Source: Hymenopellis radicata
Lineage: Eukaryota > Basidiomycota > Agaricomycetes > Agaricales > Physalacriaceae
Assembly (NCBI GenBank): GCA_015501595.1
Contig: JADNRX010000019.1
Span: 294,434 to 358,433 of the forward strand
Length of the DNA stretch: 64,000 nt
Reading direction: 5' to 3'
The notes below the pieces were generated by a model, which saw only the letters and a list, made by a program, of their open reading frames with translations, ran no database searches and had not been told where the DNA came from. The position numbers were made by a program, and so were the translations under genes. Shown here piece after piece: positions 22,807 to 33,571 of the stretch; position 1 is the first letter of the stretch, and every line of letters begins with the position of its first letter.

Positions 22807-23188
22807 CTGTAGTATTACTACCATAGGTTCGCATCACAGGTCACGAGGCCTCATGATGCGAACCTAATTGTAGTTGGTCACTAGGTCACAGGGCCCTGTG
22901 AACATGTCTAAAATCGGTTACAAATCTGACTTGATCTAAATTTTGCTTCTTCGGCCCAATTTTAGTAGTTTTTTCTTCTATTTTACTCTATTTATGATGA
23001 AAATTGTCTATTTCTGCTGTTTGCATCCACTTTATAGGTAAAATTAAGGTAAAAAAGCAGAAAGTTAAAAATCTCAATGAACATAATTTTTTTTAGGTCA
23101 CACACTTTTGGCGAACATGAACATGCTATTTAACATGTTCATGAGGTCATAGGTCACACCTTGTGAACCTATGGTCGAAATACTACAG
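22807..23188 (-). mobile_element. 382-bp MITE, right arm: identical inverted copy of 22405-22786
   Basis: By eye every block compared is the exact reverse complement of the left arm, and the length is the same. TATA on both sides gives the TA duplication. Only 20 bp (22787-22806) separate the arms. Removal of both gives EEYVDVSVYTDDVYGASS in frame across the RT active site. Confidence 0.92.
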
Positions 23189-23895
23189 TATACGGATGAT
23201 GTGTATGGAGCGTCGTCGACTCGAGAGGGAGTTGAAAAGGCGAAGCGAGAGATTGCGGAGAGATGGGAGATCAGTGATGCTGAAGATTATGAATTGTTTT
23301 TAGGTGTCACAGTGGATATTGACGAAAACATAGGCGACACCTCCATTTCCCAGCGACCGTACTTCGAACGTGTTCTCCGCTTTTCGGCTTATGGGATTCA
23401 CCTCCAAAGTCGACTCCTTTTCCACCAGGCCTTACTCTCCAGCAGTACCCCGATCCGTTAGAGCCAGACGATGCGGCATATATAAAGGACAAGCCGTATC
23501 GCAAACTCTTGGGCTGCGTGATGTGGGGGCAGGCCGCGACGAGACCTGATCTGTCGTTCGCGGTTAGCGTCCTCACTTGTTTCCAGAATCATCCGGGGCC
23601 GACTCACTGGAAGGCGTTAGTCGGTGTGGCGCAATACATTCGCGGCACAATCGACTACAGCATCACATTCCAGGCACCCAGAGAGGGAGAGACGGTGGAA
23701 CGCGGCATGGGACTGGAGCCATATGGTTACGTCGACGCTGATTATGCGGGAGACGTCGACGGTCGGCGTTCCACCTCAGGTTACGTCTTCATGATGGCTG
23801 GAGGACCCGTGTCATGGTCGTCAAAGTTGCAGTCCGTCGTCGCGCAGTCAACCACGGAGTCGGAATATATATCGCTGGGGAAAGGCGGCAAACAT

Positions 23896-26668
23896 TGTCA
23901 CATAAGGAATAGCACGGGAGGATCCGCGGGTGTCGGGTGGGACACCCACGCCCGTGCCCGTCGCGGGTTAACACCCACACCATACGGGTACGGGCTACGC
24001 GGGTTCACCAACCCATGGGTCAGCCCATGGGTTCACACTCTTAAAACACTACCCATCACCCAAATCTATTCATGCCCGACGAGCATCCCCGGGCAATGGC
24101 ACGGGGACACTCAGCCGTGCATGATGCAGGGACTGAGGGTGGTGGGTGGGAGTGGTTGTCATCGACAACGTGTTCGTCATCCAGCTCCAGACGTCCTCCT
24201 TGTTCCTGTTCCAGACATCGTCATCGTCGTCGTTCCAACCTTCGCGCCTACCGCCGACTACATCCAAGACGTCCCCATCCCAGCGGCGAAGAGGTCGTTG
24301 TCTGCGATGGGAGGTGGGCTGAGAGGGGACGCGGCGCGTGACGCTGGGATTCCGGCGCGTAAAAAGGATGATTGTGGAGTCGAGAAGCCGGATTGCGGGA
24401 GGTTGCTGTAGTGACGAACCAAGATGAGATGAATATCTGTGGCACTGGTCAGAGAAGATGAAAGTAAGGAATGAGAAGACGCACAGATAATTCTGCAACG
24501 AGACATGATGGTACTCAAGTTCATCGAATTCAACGCCCCATGTTCCACTAATTCCTGAGAGGAATCGAGCAGGACGGCTCCCAGCTGATCGGGGCAAGTT
24601 CAAGCCCAAGGTACGTGTCCGGAATGCTCGTCATCGCGTATCGCTCTGCCGCACGTCGTCTCCACCTCCAGACGTCTATGTTCTCCTCGTTGTCCTGCTC
24701 CAGAAGGCGTTGCCGTCGTCCACTCGGTTGTCGTCCTTCAGCAGTAAGCCCGGCGCAGAGCCAGGGCCACAAGCACACCCCGGAGGCCGCCTGACGGTTG
24801 TCAGAGCAGCAGTGGCGACGGCTGTCGCTCACTAGCGTCACCGGGTGGTCGTGGTGGTTGGAGAGACAGACGCAACGACTCGATCGAACACTTACGCATC
24901 GTGTCGGATCTCGGCCCGAAGCGCCGGATCGCGAGAATTATCGCGCATGTCTTGTTTTGGGGCTTACAAGGGCCCGTTTAACTCAGAAAAAATTTGTAAA
25001 TTAACTTTAAATACATATCTACATCTTGCCTAAATAGGTAGTAGTACACCGCCAAAGTTTGCACACGTAACCTCAATGTGACAGCCATTCCTGATCCGCA
25101 TGTCACTGTCAAGTGTCAGGTACACGGGCCACAGCTGGATTCCATGTTTGGGGACGAATAGACCCATGGTGTCCCCAGAATAGGCTGGCAGACAGGCGGC
25201 GGAGCAGGTGGATTAGTGCTCTTGATCCATCCAGGTAACACCGGCATCCCAATCTCATCTTCATTTTTGTCAACAGTCACAGCAAAGAATTTTAAGAGGC
25301 ATTCAATTCAGAGACTACTACACGATGCTACTGCTACTTGGAATTGACATTACGGGGAGGGGCAAATGGTATGATTGAGAATAGATCAGAAGAGCATTGT
25401 CAAATTATCGTAGCTTTCTGGCCATACGTCGTGTTTGAGGTCGTTAACCGCGCGTCCTTCTCCCCTCGCCGCCTCCTATCGGTACTTTTCTCCTTATCCT
25501 CCTGGTAGATTGTCAGCGATATATACGGAAAACAAAGCAGCACGTACGTCTCCCTTGGAAGAACTCGACGCGACTGAGAGCCTCTGTAGTAATGACAGTC
25601 GTTCAGATCGCTCCCAGTTGGACTGGTCGTCGTCCTGACCACTGACCAGCGTATTGCATATTGTCCTTGCTGCCCTGACCGCGCAGCGTCCTGGCCGCAT
25701 CCTGGGCTGCGTATTGTCGTCGTCCGCGTCGCACATCGTTACCATCGACGTCCTGGATGTGCATGGTCGTCATATTCGTGGTCGTCCTCGATCGTCCTCG
25801 TACATCGTGGTGTGGTCATTGTCCTGGCACATCGTCCTCGTCCTGGTTGCGCATCGCTGTGAGTTCGGTCCCGCATTGTTGTCGTGTTCGTCCTGACCGC
25901 ATGTCGTCGTCATCATCGTCCTGACTATAAGCCGTCGTCGTTGTCCTGATCCTGAGCACGCCTCATGTCCCTAGAATCATACCCAGCGAGGAGAATCTGT
26001 GTCGTTGCCCGCTGTCCAAATTGCAAGTCCTGCGAGAAAAAGAAGATGTCGTGGCGATGGTGGTGGTGGAGGATAACGTTGTAGTTGCAAGGCGGAATCA
26101 TAATTTGATCGCAATTAAACCAACATGCACGTGATGCATGCCTTCGGCGATCAAAAAAGGACGACGTTTCCCAAGCTCTTTGCGTCAACTTGCCGTACAC
26201 CGTCCTTCCAGTATGAATATTCAGAATACGGAATGATTTGAGATCTATATGGTACTTACACCACCTAGAATGCATCCTGGGTGCCGTGTTGCCATCCTGC
26301 AGCTTTCACACCTTCTGACTGGAGTCAAACTGGAGTCACTTCAAGAGTCACTCCGACTCACTGGTAGTAGAAGTATTGCTACATCTGATCCCCATTGTTA
26401 CTTACAGCTGGCAGCCAGCTGGTGCGATGCGCCTGTCAAATGGGCTGGAATTTACGTGGTTGATGTGTCAAGCTCAGCTTCTTCGATCGCTTGCATCACA
26501 GATGTCCGATCAGGCTGGGATTGACCTGTGACTACTTTGGCGGTGTAGTACGGGTTGGTGTGGGTGCAGTGGGTTGCCCACGGGTGTCTAGCTCACAACC
26601 CACACCCGTGCCCGCGCCAACCCGTACCCACGACCCACGCCAACCCACGAAACCCATGCTGTTCCCTA
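23896..26668. mobile_element. 2.77-kb composite DNA element, hAT-like
   Basis: It is flanked by GCAAACAT (23888-23895) and GCAAACAA (26669-26676), a near-exact 8-bp duplication. Removal gives GKGGKQAMWMKGF in frame. Inner ends match as inverted repeats (TAAGGAATAGCACGGG near 23903, TAGGGAACAGCATGGG at the far end), but the left side has about 7 extra bases (TGTCACA), so the exact left edge is unsure. Both ends are rich in CGGGT/ACCCG. 24060-25020 is related, inverted, to the hAT-like element at 20700-21390. No transposase is intact. 25040-26500 is otherwise unrecognised. Confidence 0.75.
25620..25950 (+). repeat. degenerate GTCGTCCTG/GTCGTCGTC tandem tract
   Basis: Irregular repeats of GTCCTG, GTCGTC, GTCCTCG and GCACATCGT run through this part of the composite element. 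No convincing protein is encoded. Confidence 0.6.
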
Positions 26669-26898
26669 GCAAACAAGCGATGTGGATGAAAGGTTTCATG
26701 AAGGAGATTCGAATTCCCATCACGAAGCCTATTACGTTGCGCGACGATAACCTCGGATCAATCAGCCTGACGGAGAACACGAAGAAGCTTGCCTTGGTAA
26801 AACACATCGATGTCAAATACCACTTCATTCGATACCTCGTTGGGAAGAAACACGTCGAGGTCTTGGCCATATCCAGCGCGGACAATCTTGCCGATCTA

Positions 26899-27153
26899 CT
26901 GTACTATTACGGTCTAGTCTTCGCATAACGGGTAACGGGGACCTGTGAAATGAAGAGTTCATGCTACCATAACGCGTAACGGCCAAAATTGGGCCCCAGG
27001 TAAGGCCCAAAAAGGAAATTTTTAGGGGCGGCGGCTGTCGCCGCCGCTCCCGCCTGTCCATATAAGGAAATTGGACCCTGAATGAAGAGCAACATCTGTG
27101 AAGAGTATGCGTAACGGGTAACACCCCATGAAGACTAGGTCGTAATAGTACAG
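26899..27153. mobile_element. 255-bp TA-flanked MITE in the copia RNase H 3' end
   Basis: The terminal repeats are CTGTACTATTACGGTCTAGT and the matching CTAGGTCGTAATAGTACAG, flanked by TA (26897-26898, 27154-27155). Removal gives NLADLFTKALPRVSHD in frame. It contains CGTAACGGGTAAC repeats near each end. Confidence 0.87.
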
Positions 27154-27234
27154 TATTCACGAAGGCGTTGCCGCGTGTGTCGCATGATCGTATCGTCACA
27201 GCTTTAGGTCTGAAGAAGAGGCGTCGTATGGATC

Positions 27235-27242
27235 AGAGGGAG
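27235..27242 (+). promoter_or_regulatory. polypurine tract of copia
   Basis: AGAGGGAG lies directly before the 3' LTR, as expected for plus-strand priming. Confidence 0.7.
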
Positions 27243-27504
27243 TGTTAGCGAGTAGATCCATACGCCACGGTGGCTATGCTGGTTAGTTAGTTTCCGATCG
27301 TTACTTATCTGTCAATTCCGTTGCTACCTCACCTCAGTCCGTTTCCTTCACGGTCTGAGGTGAGTCTACTCATATTTACATTGCTTATCATTACTTATTC
27401 TCTGTAGCTAGTCCACTTACTCGTGTGCTATTTCTACAGGTATTAATACAGTCCGTTTCCTTCACGGTCTGAGCTAGTCCACTTACTCGTGTGCTATTTC
27501 TACA
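27243..27504 (+). repeat. 3' LTR of copia element
   Basis: 262 bp, same ends and internal repeats as the 5' LTR, with one base different by eye. It contains the pol stop codon in its first 6 bases. Confidence 0.95.
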
Positions 27505-28361
27505 GATTCAAATCCGGATCCTTAAACAAGTTCAATAAGCTGAAAAGCGGAGTCGTTGGGATACTGTACTGGAGTGTATGGAGGCAACATTCACATGTAC
27601 ATAACACACCTGGGCCAAGGCAACGGGGTCTGTGTTATGCGTTATGCACCTCCAAATAGGCAACGGAGGCCGTAGGGTGGCCCTCAGCGCTCAGCCACCG
27701 GACATACGCCACAGTAACGCACATAGCCCTGGCAACGGACCTTCGTTATGCGTTACACAACACAAAATAGGCAACACAACGAGGCCTCCTTTGAGGTTAT
27801 TGGCGATGCGGGCACCTCTGGATTCTAAAGGTATGCAGGCTCTTTCGCAGTCTTGCACTGTTTTGTTTCTATTACAGCACTCGCAAGAGAACAGTCTCGC
27901 ATTCGACAATGAAGCTCGCACTGTTGCCCTTCGACGACATCAACACCGTGTCTGAATGGCCCCACTATGTTCGATAACACGCTACTTACCCCTTACCCGA
28001 GACGTGCTAGTTAACGCACAATGTTACTGCTGACATCGACTTGTAGTAGATGTTGACACAAGGGTTCTCGTCATCATTTGGCTTCGTGCCAGTGATAATC
28101 AACTTGGCTGTGCGCCGGTTGAAGAAGACTTGCTGTACACTACTAGGTGCCGTTTTGGCATCACTACGGTGTCAATGACCGTTGACGCCAAGGAAAGGCT
28201 CCCCCATGTTGAGGAAGCCTGAAGGCAACCCATCGACAACGAGGACTCACACGATGATGACCATAAACACACTAAGTAAACATAGTTACATATGAAAGAA
28301 TGTAACATTTTTATATTTTGCTCTGGACTGGATTGCACGCGCGCAATGCACAACCCTATAG
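27505..28361 (+). pseudogene. downstream remnant of the split host gene, then unrecognised sequence
   Basis: The target duplication is followed by sequence that joins to 17311-17317 as VSIQIRILKQVQ, then a TAA where the family usually continues, then RWDTVLECMEATF in the next codons. From about 27580 there are two imperfect copies of a block with GTTATGCGTTA and AAATAGGCAACG (27635-27665 and 27745-27775). Nothing is recognised in 27800-28361. Confidence 0.5.
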
Positions 28362-28568
28362 ATCGCCTACGGTTGACGAGCCCAATGATAGCACTCTTGC
28401 GCATGAGAACCTTGAGCACCACTGCGCAGACACCGAGCTCGACCAAAAAAGAAATACGAGCGCAGACCTGTGAGCATCGTCGGTTCGGAGAGGCGCTTGA
28501 AATACGATGAAGTCAGGTATTTCAACTTGGACGCGCGCAGCTTTGACATCCCGATCAAAAAGAAAAAC
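28362..28568 (-). pseudogene. fragment of the SAM gene's last coding part
   Basis: The minus strand matches 55605-55807 almost base for base, covering LRASK.KYLTSSYF, the membrane anchor GVCAVVLKVLMRKSAIIGLV and NRRR. It has a one-base insertion in the TTTCTTTTT run and substitutions (for example PSYFF to RSYFF). The match stops within a base or two of the parental stop codon. Too short to work. Confidence 0.85.
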
Positions 28569-28746
28569 ACGACCAAAACTAAGAGGACTTTCTTGATAGG
28601 ATGGTCATCTTCCGGGACTTGCAAATTTCCTCCCTGAGGGTACAGGTAACAGATGTGCATGATACCAGTTACTCTATGATTATTGCGGAATTCTTATACA
28701 CTAGTACTGGACATTGTTCTCGGTGGTTCGTCTACTCGAGGCCGTA

Positions 28747-31111
28747 TCAGTCATCATCCTCCGGCACCATTGTAACAGTCATCTTCAACTGTGACCCTTT
28801 ATCTTCCTCGCCCTTCAGCGTCGGGCACATAGCGAAGCAAGGCTCCCGACGAATGCGACTGGGATCGATATCCGGACTCAGAGAGTATTCAGAGTCTTTG
28901 ACTAGTTCGATCAAGAAGGCGTGTATTTCCATGATCCTAAGAGGAATGTTACTTGGACTCAGTAGTATAGAGAGTTGGGATACTCACGCGAATCGCCAGC
29001 CGATGCAGGAGCGGCCTCCTCCTCCGAAGGTGAAACTAGAATGGCGTGTCGGTTAAAAACCTCAGATGAAGCGAATGGCGTACACATTCGCATATACACC
29101 GGGCAGTACGCCCGAGTATTTTGAGTCCTTCTTCAACCACCGGTCAGGGTTGTAGGTACTCGCGTCCAGTCCAAAGACATCCGTGTGACTGAAAGTACTT
29201 CAGTGACGAACAAACACGCCATGCGACTGGCATACCGGTTATACCCAGCAATAGATGCAATAAGGATGGTCCCCTTCTTGACGGGCAGCTGATCCAACAC
29301 TTCTCCGGTCTTGGTGGTGATCGGACGATGTAAAGGGAGTACTTCATCTTTGTCTGCCATCCTGAACTGGTTATAGACGACAGGGTGGAAGCGCAATGTT
29401 TCCTGTTTACCAGTACGTTATTAGCATGAAGCTCGAAATAACGAAGACTCGTCTACCTTTGCGACCGCAGCCAAATACGGCATGGAATCGATGTCAGCCG
29501 GAGTGAACTCTGTACGACCTTGAGCATAGATCTTGCGCCTATGCTCCCTGATTTCTGCACGGAGCTTGTTCTGAATGTCCTTGTTTTTGGCGAGCTCTAG
29601 AAGCGTGAACGTAAGAGTGTTCGAGGTGGTTTCGTGCCCGGCAACAAGGATAGTACTACTAAAGCGTAAGCGTTGAAATGATGCTTTCGGGGGTCAAGAC
29701 TAACTTCATTTGTGCTAGCAATTCCACATCTGTCAGTCCAGTGCTCTTGTCAGCGTTGGCGTTGGCTTTCACTGTATCGCGAGTGAGTAAACGTCAGACG
29801 AATGCAGCTCATAACGTACCCAAGATACTCATAATATCCTTACTGGGCTTGCCGTCGAGTAGAGCTGCATACTTCTCCGCGACGAGCTGCCTGGCGATGT
29901 TAGTGGACGCAGTGCCTGTATCTCGTCCGCGCTGAAGACGGCTATTTGGCAGTTGTGCTAGGAGAAACCGTGCGATCGTTCGCGGCAAAGTGTCCAGCAA
30001 ATTGATGAGGAGGACATCTTTAGGCGTTTGGGCATTGAATAGGTCAAAGCTGTTGGAAAGAGTGAACACATGAAAAGTGAAGTACTTGGTACAACGTACA
30101 CGAGACTGAAGTATCCTTTCGTGAGCTCGTTGTCCTTGTGATCAAGAGCCCCGAGTTGGTAGTCGAACGCGACTGGCACCAAAAATTAGACAGAACTTCG
30201 TGCATCGGTTATGGAATTTGCTTACCTTCACCAATGGCATCGAGTGTCGCCCTGGAGAGCCAGTAAGGAATATCCACGGCAATGGTCTCCGAGGCTTCGT
30301 TCGAGAACATATCGCCCCATTTCGCCATTAGCTACACATGTGCTAAGTCACCTATCTTACAAGTTGACATGAGGACTGACCTTCGCTGCGTGCTTAGAGA
30401 ATATTGGGAACGCGGCTTTCGCTTCAGTGCTTCCAAAGCCCGGCATCCTATAGAAACCAATCAATATACATGAAGGAAGGCACCGACCAGTATCAACATG
30501 CAAGTACTGACATTACTTTGCGTTGGCGTTTATGAATGTTACCTACACGTCGGTCATAAGCCTACCGTCAGGCGATGAAAAGAACGCCTCACCAACAACG
30601 TTAATCAGGCCAGGTCCCAACGCCATCTCCGACAACGCAACACGCGCAGGCGGTTTGTCGAAGGAGGATCCAGCCTGCTGCCAGGCATAGTGTAGAGCCT
30701 TCGGGTCAGACACCAACAATCGTTCGCCCTAGTGAAGAATTCAGACGTGTACTATTGAAGCACAATAATGGACTGACTCCGAAAGGCGAGTTGATTCTAA
30801 CAACATCGCCATACATGGATTGCCATTTAAAGTCGGCCTTGTCGATGTGGTTAGTCTGTGGGGCGAGGATGATTTATGACTATGATAGCATACCTCTCCT
30901 GCTTCAGAACGTGCGTACTCCTTGAAGTTACCTGCGCAGAGAGGTCGTCAGCATGTGATGAAATGACAGGATGCCAACAAAGACTTGCCAAACAAGAATG
31001 AATCAGACTTAGGTCCAGGAATCTTGGACAGTGAAAACCTAGTGTAACGCTTGTACAAAGCGTATAGGGCTGCTACTGATGCAAATGCTAGAAGAAGAGT
31101 GGTAGAAGACA
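28747..31111 (-). CDS. cytochrome P450 monooxygenase (left copy)
   Basis: A microsomal P450: MSSTTLLLAFASVAALYALY is the N-terminal membrane anchor, followed by the proline-rich hinge SKIPGPKSDSFLFG. Core motifs across the exons: HKRQRKVMMPGFGSTEAKAAF, the I-helix AGHETTSNTLTFTLLELAKN, ExxR in AKETLRFHPVVYNQFR, YNPDRW, and the heme loop FTFGGGGRSCIGWRFA with its Cys. The exon with HTDVFGLDASTYNPDRW joins to the heme exon through a short GT-AG intron at about 29054-29094, and then to MEIHAFLIELVKDSEYSL. The stop is at 28747. It appears complete. It is paired head to head with the SnoaL-like gene at 32141. Substrate unknown. Confidence 0.92.
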
Positions 31112-32140
31112 TGTTGGTTTGTGTGATACAGCAGTGTCGAGCCTCTGTCCTTTATACTCACATCTCTCAAGTCCTTTGAGCCATGATTCTTACCGTTAGC
31201 CTGCAAATCCGTTGCGGGCGTCATTAGGAATAGCCAAGCAGGCACTGGAGCCACCGATTTACCGTAGATTGCGATAATAGCAGCACCGATTCGGGAGAAT
31301 CGAGCACATAAACAAGATATCGGATGGGGAGGGGGGATAGAAGGTTAACGTAAAGTCTGAAAATAGCTTGTTCCTCGGCGGTCGTCGTTTGCCAGATACC
31401 GTCAAGGCCAAAACGCTGGACGCATTGAGAAATAGACTAACGGCCCCACCGAAAAGATTACGTTCAACCTTTGTTTAGCTCGACCGTAAGCGAAATGAAG
31501 GCGCGAGCAGTCCGATATCTAGTGTCCTGAAGGCCGCGGTTGGCCAACGCTTCACTGGGTGTCGGGAAGCTCGAAAGAGTTTTACCATGAGAGTCACAGG
31601 GATCTAGGTCATAATCGGAGAACTGTACGAATTCTGCCTCTGGCGAAAAGCTCGCAGAAAGATATTTTTAGGACGAGTTCGCCATTTGATCGTTTTCTCC
31701 GTCAATCATCGACTGTGACAGCCGGCATCAAGGCAAGAGGACGGCAGAAATTACACAACCATCACTGAGGATTAGCAAGATGCACAGGCAGGAAAAAAGG
31801 ACTCATTCGGCGTCAGCGAAATGACGCTCGAATCGCAAAGACATCACGTGGTAACGCCCACGCACGGACCGCTCTATGGAAACGAATCAACAGGAAGTTG
31901 ACAGGAAGAAAGATCCTCGCCGAAAATACTCGCATGACGTCCTCTTTTACTCTGACTACCGTAATCGTTACTTATAACTAACGTCTCATCGCCGGTCTGT
32001 CATCCCAGTTCTAAAACCGACTCGGATTGCTCGATAAAAGCTGCAAGCTTCTGAACTTGCTGAGTACTCAACAACCCAACCTCACTTCGTCTCTGGTCTA
32101 CACATCATCACTTGCGGCCGCTGAAACTCGCCTGAGAATC
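31112..32140. promoter_or_regulatory. shared divergent promoter of P450 and SnoaL-like gene
   Basis: 1.03 kb between two start codons facing away from each other. On the minus strand TATAAAGG (31149-31156) lies about 40 bases before the P450 ATG. On the plus strand GATAAAA near 32032 precedes the SnoaL-like ATG. The same region is present inverted at 61453-62482. Confidence 0.6.
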
Positions 32141-32724
32141 ATGGCTCCGAACTACGTTGTCCCTCCCAATGCCAGTCCTGCCCATCGATCGTTCGCCCAG
32201 TATATCAATAGCTGGAACGCGATGGACTTGGATGCTCTTGCAAAGACCATGGACGACGAGAAATTCATGTGGTCCATGTTTCCCACGTCTCTCAACATTC
32301 CGCCCTTGAGCAAGGCTCAGGCGGTACCATACCTCAAAGACGTCTTCCTGCCGACGATTAACAGCTTCGTAGTGCGTAAATCTCTGTTTCAAAAATTGAA
32401 TAGAGCTAATCTGATTTTGATGATAGTTCAAAGTCTTGACAGTAACCGAACCTAACAATAGCACTGTCATCTCGCATGTGAGTGGTATTCAAATTTAGAT
32501 GCTCTGATGACCATAAACGCTGCTTTCAGCTTCAAGGGGAGGCGGTTTCCAAGTTGGGGAACGTCCTGAAAAACGAGTATCTGATCGTCCTCAACTTTGT
32601 GCCCTCGAAGATCGAGGGAGAGTTACCAAAGATATCGACTTACACAGAATTCATGGACAGCAAAGCGCTTACGGACTTCCAAGCCGCCGAAGCCAAGGCA
32701 AAGGCAGGCATTGCGGCGAAGTAA
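32141..32724 (+). CDS. SnoaL/NTF2-like small protein (left copy)
   Basis: Exons 32141-32371, 32427-32477 and 32530-32724 join in frame to 158 residues. It reads SPAHRSFAQYINSWNAMDLD, ALAKTMDDEKFMWSMFPTSL, FKVLTVTEPNNSTVISH and GNVLKNEYLIVLNFVPSKIE, and ends AKAKAGIAAK. Size and layout (helices, then strands with an NEYLIV core) fit the SnoaL-like polyketide cyclase / NTF2-like fold; this is a fold guess and no catalytic residues are claimed. It has no signal peptide. Its head-to-head pairing with a P450 suggests a role in the same pathway. Confidence 0.72.
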
Positions 32725-32938
32725 TGTTAATCGATTGAAGAGGTAACCGCTGCTGCACATGATCACTATTTTTGTGCTGAGACTTTTGCTGTACTAGGCG
32801 GCGATTAGAACATCCCGTGAACGTAGACAGTTCAGGAAAACATCTGCCAATGCTTGCAGCTTCTGTATCAATATAACTTGTATCGTGATACTTCGCGACT
32901 TCGGCCGCGCACAACGCACTTCCGGAGCGTAGTCAGCA

Positions 32939-33571
32939 CTACAGCTTCTCATTGTTAGCCTCGGATTCCTCCATCATGATCATCTTCCTAAACTCCATCA
33001 TGACCATGCTGTCCATGAGCTCAGTATAATTCGCAATCTTAGGAAGGTCTCCGGCGACTTTGGACGATACCAAAGTCATTACAATCAGGTATTCATTTTT
33101 GAACTCCTCCCGGTCGAGTCGGAGATCCGGATTCATGGAGGCCTGACTCTTCACCTGTAGCACAGTGCTCGGTCATCATAACAGCCGCTCCGACGCGGAA
33201 GACGCACATGAGAGATGTTCATGTTCTCGTTAGGTTCGATGACACTGAGAACGTAGAACTAGACCGTGACGACGATGAACGCGAGATCATCTATATCTCC
33301 CAAATTAACGCACGTTCCAGCCGATTATGATGGGGGATACTAGGACATCCTTGACGTAGGTCAACGCTTGCGCCTTGGTCAAGGGTCCGGGAAATGTTCA
33401 ACGTCGTGAGAAGGATAGTCCATTCGTGCTTCATCGTCAAATGTGGACGTGACCGCGTCGATATTCATCCCGTACCCATTGATGTAGGCGGCGAAGGTCT
33501 TGTGAGCCGGACTCGCGACGAAAATTCCAAGGTAAGCTGCAGTTAATTTCTTACATTTCGAACTTGCTCAT
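32939..33571 (-). pseudogene. second, diverged SnoaL-like gene (left copy, broken)
   Basis: Same intron plan as the 32141 gene. The last exon is intact (NPDLRLDREEFKNEYLIVMT...ESEANNEKL). Relative to the right copy at 60064-60651 the first coding block has a 2-base loss (GAAGCACGAATGG versus GAAGCATTCGAATGG), an extra T in AACATTTCCC, and a 3-base insertion in GTCCTAGTATCC. The net frame is broken. Confidence 0.75.

Larger units (their letters stand above)
21609..27248 (+). pseudogene. copia reverse transcriptase and RNase H, split by nested elements
   Basis: RT begins LWLEPMRTEMENLRSREVW and continues VDGKWVFANKY and PFQLDFTSAYLNGKMDKV up to 21952. It resumes at 22206 (IYMRQPEGFAEPGKEHLVCR, LNKPLYGTMQAGHIWYNTL). 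The active site YTDDVYGASST follows the palindrome at 23189. A frameshift lies near 23375, then PYRKLLGCVMWGQAATRPDL. RNase H reads YVDADYAGDVDGRRSTSGYV and QSTTESEYISLGKGGK (to 23895), resumes KQAMWMKGF at 26669 and DLFTKALPRVSHD after 26899-27153. Each insertion falls in coding sequence, and removing it restores the frame. The stop lies in the 3' LTR. Confidence 0.88.
17323..27504 (+). mobile_element. Ty1/copia LTR retrotransposon carrying six nested insertions
   Basis: Two 262-bp LTRs (TGTTAGCG...TTTCTACA) are flanked by the 5-bp target duplication GATTC (17318-17322 and 27505-27509). Between them, in copia order, are gag with a zinc knuckle, aspartic protease, integrase, reverse transcriptase and RNase H. 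With the nested elements at 20519-21600, 21953-22205, 22405-22786, 22807-23188, 23896-26668 and 26899-27153 removed, about 4.8 kb of element remains, a usual copia length. The pol frame ends in a TAG inside the 3' LTR (27246-27248). Single-base frameshifts occur near 18390, 19447, 19682, 19820 and 23375, so this copy is not autonomous as read. Confidence 0.95.

Noticed and set aside
22405..23188. CRISPR array or rRNA-like structure as explanation for the palindrome
   Set aside because: Only two long inverted copies, TA-flanked, inside an RT gene in a eukaryotic genome; clearly MITEs.
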